From contig NZ_BBIS01000020.1 of assembly GCF_000730605.1 (NCBI RefSeq), positions 1 through 41,852 of the forward strand: a stretch of DNA of 41,852 nt, in the 5' to 3' direction. The translations under genes were made by a program, and so were the position numbers. The stretch is from Pseudomonas monteilii NBRC 103158 = DSM 14164 (GTDB lineage Bacteria > Pseudomonadota > Gammaproteobacteria > Pseudomonadales > Pseudomonadaceae). Every line of letters starts with the position of its first letter. The first letter of the stretch is position 1. Below, piece by piece: positions 39,871 through 41,852 of the stretch. Under the pieces are notes generated by a model. It was not told the origin of the DNA. It saw only the letters and a program-made list of their open reading frames with translations, and made no database searches.

Positions 39871-39900
39871 GCACCGTGCATGAAGGCGCGCAATGCGCTC

Positions 39901-41703
39901 CTAGAACCAGGCGTCTTGCATCGCGAGGCAGGTGTCGTCGCGTGCCTCTAGCAATGCCAGCTCATGATGGCAGCCCGGTACTTCCCAGGTCAGGAAATAA
40001 CGCGCCGCTTGCAGCTTGCCGAGGTAAAAGTCGCGGTCGCTGGCGTTGCCCTTGAGCAGGCCAAGCTCGGCGTGAATGGCCTGTTCCAGCCAACGCCAGC
40101 CGATCACGCAGTGGCCGAACGCCTTGAGGTACAGGGCCGAGTTGGCCAAGGCACCAGAAACTTTGCCCTGGGCCAGGTCGCTGAGCAGGGCAAGGGTCAC
40201 GCTTTGCAGTCGGTTGACCAATTGCTCCAGCGGCTGGCGCATAGGGTCGAGGTTCGGGTGATGGCTGGCGCGCTCGGCCGTACCGGCGATCAGGCGGATC
40301 AGTTGCTTGAGGCCGGCGCCATTGTTCTGCGCCAGCTTGCGGCCGAGCAGGTCGAGCGACTGGATGCCTTCGGTGCCTTCGTGGATCGGGTTCAGGCGGT
40401 TGTCGCGGTAGTACTGTTCTACCGGGTATTCGCGGGTATAGCCGTGGCCGCCGAGAATCTGGATGGCCAGTTCGTTGGCCTTGAGGCAGAAGGCCGAGGG
40501 CCAGGATTTGACGATAGGGGTCAGCAGGTCGAGCAGCTCCTGAGCCTGCTTGCGAGTGCTTTCTTCGCTGGCGGTCTGGGTGTCGTCGAACAGGCGAGCG
40601 GCGTATAGGCCCAGGTCGAAGGCGCCTTCGACGTAGGCCTTCTGCGCCAGCAGCATGCGTTTCACATCACTGTGTTCGATGATCGGCACCGCCGGACTGT
40701 GCGGGTCTTTGTTATCCGGCAGTCGACCCTGCGGCCGCTGGCGGGCGTATTCCAGCGAGTACAGGTAACCGGCGTAACCGAGCATCACCGCGCCCATGCC
40801 GACGCCGATGCGTGCCTCGTTCATCATCTGGAACATGCAGGCCAGGCCTTGGTGCGGTTGGCCGACCAGGTAGCCGACGCACTCGCCGTTGTCACCGAAG
40901 TTCAGCGCGGTAGAGGTGGTGCCGCGCCAGCCCATCTTGTGGAACAACCCGGCCAGCAGCACATCATTGCGTGGGCCACGGCTGCCGTTCTGGTTCACCA
41001 GGTATTTCGGCACGATGAACAGCGAGATGCCTTTCACCCCAGGCGGGGCGTCCGGCAGTTTGGCCAGCACCATGTGCACGATGTTGTCGGACAGTTCGTG
41101 ATCGCCGCCGGAGATGAAGATCTTGTTGCCCTTGAGCCGGTAGCTGCCGTCGCCGGCAGGTTCGGCGCGGGTGCGGATGTCGGCCAGCGATGAGCCGGCG
41201 TGGGGCTCGGTCAGCGCCATGGTGCCGAAATAACGGCCCTCGATCATCGGCTGCAGGAACAGGCGCTTTTGCTCGTCGGTGCCAAAACTCTCGATCAGGT
41301 TGGCTGCGCCCATGGTCAGGAACGGGTAGGCCGTGGTGCCGGCGTTGGCGGCCTGGAAGTGGGCGAAGCAGGCTTGTGAGACCAGGCTGGGCAGCTGCAT
41401 GCCGCCGGCTTCGAAATCGCGGTTAGCGTTGAGGAAGCCGGCTTCGAGGAAGGCATCGACCGCGGGCTTCACCTCCGGGATCAGTTCGGCCCGGCCGTCC
41501 ACATAGCGCGGCTCGTTCTCGTCGGCCTTGCGGTTGTGCGGGGCGAAGTACTTTTCGGCGATGGTGCGGGCGGTGGTTAGCGCGGCGTCGAAGGTTTCGC
41601 GGTTGTGCTCGGCGAAGCGCGGGCGCTGAGTGAGGGCTTCGGCGTCGAGGACTTCATAGAGTTCGAAGGCGAGGTTGCGGCGGCTGAGCAGGGTCTCGGG
41701 CAT
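39901..41703 (-). CDS. Acyl-CoA dehydrogenase with C-terminal extension (DmdC/AcdA-like)
   Basis: A 600-residue FAD enzyme that dehydrogenates acyl-CoA thioesters at alpha-beta. The core is standard: [16 protein letters not shown] and [12 protein letters not shown] for FAD and substrate, [17 protein letters not shown], and [42 protein letters not shown] broken over helices I-J, where the Glu of HEGTEGIQ is the expected base. It has the extra N-terminal ~60 residues and the ~120-residue C-terminal helical domain seen in the long (about 600-residue) subclass active in DMSP-type and other unusual acyl-CoA substrates. The last 63 bp or so of coding sequence (39946-40008) form the right direct repeat. 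The start is ATG 41703; its promoter lies beyond the last bases. Confidence 0.93.
   Translation of the reverse strand: MPETLLSRRNLAFELYEVLDAEALTQRPRFAEHNRETFDAALTTARTIAEKYFAPHNRKADENEPRYVDGRAELIPEVKPAVDAFLEAGFLNANRDFEAGGMQLPSLVSQACFAHFQAANAGTTAYPFLTMGAANLIESFGTDEQKRLFLQPMIEGRYFGTMALTEPHAGSSLADIRTRAEPAGDGSYRLKGNKIFISGGDHELSDNIVHMVLAKLPDAPPGVKGISLFIVPKYLVNQNGSRGPRNDVLLAGLFHKMGWRGTTSTALNFGDNGECVGYLVGQPHQGLACMFQMMNEARIGVGMGAVMLGYAGYLYSLEYARQRPQGRLPDNKDPHSPAVPIIEHSDVKRMLLAQKAYVEGAFDLGLYAARLFDDTQTASEESTRKQAQELLDLLTPIVKSWPSAFCLKANELAIQILGGHGYTREYPVEQYYRDNRLNPIHEGTEGIQSLDLLGRKLAQNNGAGLKQLIRLIAGTAERASHHPNLDPMRQPLEQLVNRLQSVTLALLSDLAQGKVSGALANSALYLKAFGHCVIGWRWLEQAIHAELGLLKGNASDRDFYLGKLQAARYFLTWEVPGCHHELALLEARDDTCLAMQDAWF
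39946..40008 (+). repeat. Right 63-bp direct repeat (within the dehydrogenase 3' end)
   Basis: Same sequence as 35918-35980 apart from three bases, in the same orientation. It encodes the [20 protein letters not shown] region of the intact dehydrogenase, so this copy is under coding constraint and keeps the gene complete after the insertion. Confidence 0.9.
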
Positions 41704-41852
41704 GGTGGCGGTCCTGAGGCGGGATGCTGCGAGTGTAGGGGCGAGGTCGGGGTGGGGACAGGTTAATAGGTTTGGGTGATATGGGTTTAGAAAGGGTTTG
41801 GGGCATTTAGGCGCTTGTCTTTTGTTTTTTGGCGCCTGCGCGATCGAGCGCC
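41704..41852. other. 5' region of the acyl-CoA dehydrogenase gene
   Basis: About 149 bp with no gene that I can support. It contains an AT-rich tract (TTTTGTTTTTTGG) and a weak GGCGC/GCGCC stem at the window end. It probably holds the dehydrogenase promoter, but no convincing -35/-10 pair was found. Confidence 0.4.

Larger units (their letters stand above)
35981..39900. other. Putative horizontally acquired four-gene cassette
   Basis: The segment between the two 63-bp direct repeats holds a LysR regulator and a divergent operon of three genes (methyltransferase, oxygenase, exporter). The repeats are the 3' end of the neighbouring dehydrogenase gene. No integrase, transposase or tRNA lies within, so the cassette is either the remnant of a larger element or was moved by homologous recombination or by a trans-acting recombinase. 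Borders are by inference from the repeats. Confidence 0.7.

Noticed and set aside
35981..39900. Integrase, transposase, IS ends or tRNA att site in the cassette
   Set aside because: All frames were read; none encodes a recombinase and no inverted terminal repeats or tRNA were seen.
41810..41852. Terminator-like stem at the window end
   Set aside because: The T-run precedes the stem on the plus strand and the A-run follows on the minus strand, so neither strand gives a proper terminator.

Overview
The window is high-GC bacterial chromosome whose gene content and order fit the Pseudomonas putida group. Indicators are the tkt-epd-pgk-fba cluster followed by a REC-PAS-GGDEF-EAL regulator (the cfcR arrangement), an SAH riboswitch before ahcY, a putida-type paired REP palindrome, and a GacS/RpoS-lineage style set of orphan periplasmic binding proteins, FUSC and DMT transporters. 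The species call is from remembered gene order, not from a database search. No tRNA, rRNA, CRISPR array, integrase or transposase was seen.

Layout. 1-3.5 kb: a DEAD-box helicase (RhlE type, cut by the window edge), an orphan solute-binding protein and an unrecognised glycosyltransferase-like protein, all on the minus strand. 3.5-6.1 kb: the SAM-cycle genes metF and ahcY, with a complete SAH riboswitch and a clear sigma70 promoter. 6.2-13.3 kb: thioesterase, Na+/H+ antiporter, DMT transporter, MAPEG protein, MltA, a lipoprotein cytochrome c', a DUF1090 protein and LigB. 13.4-15.7 kb: metK with an ArsR-methyltransferase regulator (SahR type) directly upstream, preceded by a 24-bp perfect operator-like palindrome. 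15.9-22.1 kb: tkt, epd, pgk, two small lipoproteins (one a lysozyme inhibitor) and fba. 22.3-31.6 kb: CfcR-like c-di-GMP protein, YgjP-like metallopeptidase, winged-helix protein, ElaA-like GNAT, a second orphan binding protein, FUSC transporter, BaiN-type flavoprotein and DbpA. 31.6-35.9 kb: DHA2-type MFS exporter and a translationally coupled TldE/TldD-like pair. 39.9-41.7 kb: a 600-residue acyl-CoA dehydrogenase.

The most interesting region is 35.9-39.9 kb. A four-gene cassette (LysR regulator; divergent operon of an EgtD-like SAM methyltransferase, a 2-oxoglutarate/Fe(II) oxygenase and an EamA exporter) sits between two 63-bp direct repeats that match at 60 positions. The right copy is the 3' end of the intact acyl-CoA dehydrogenase gene. 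The left copy is a displaced, decayed 3' end of the same gene, lying beside tldD, and it supplies the stop codon of the LysR gene. This is the footprint expected for a segment inserted at the 3' end of the dehydrogenase gene. Its gene set suggests synthesis and export of a small N-methylated and hydroxylated metabolite, probably amino-acid derived.

A second theme is methyl-cycle control. The window holds enzymes that make SAM (MetK), hydrolyse SAH (AhcY) and supply methyl groups (MetF). It also holds two independent apparent SAH sensors, one RNA (riboswitch) and one protein (SahR-like).
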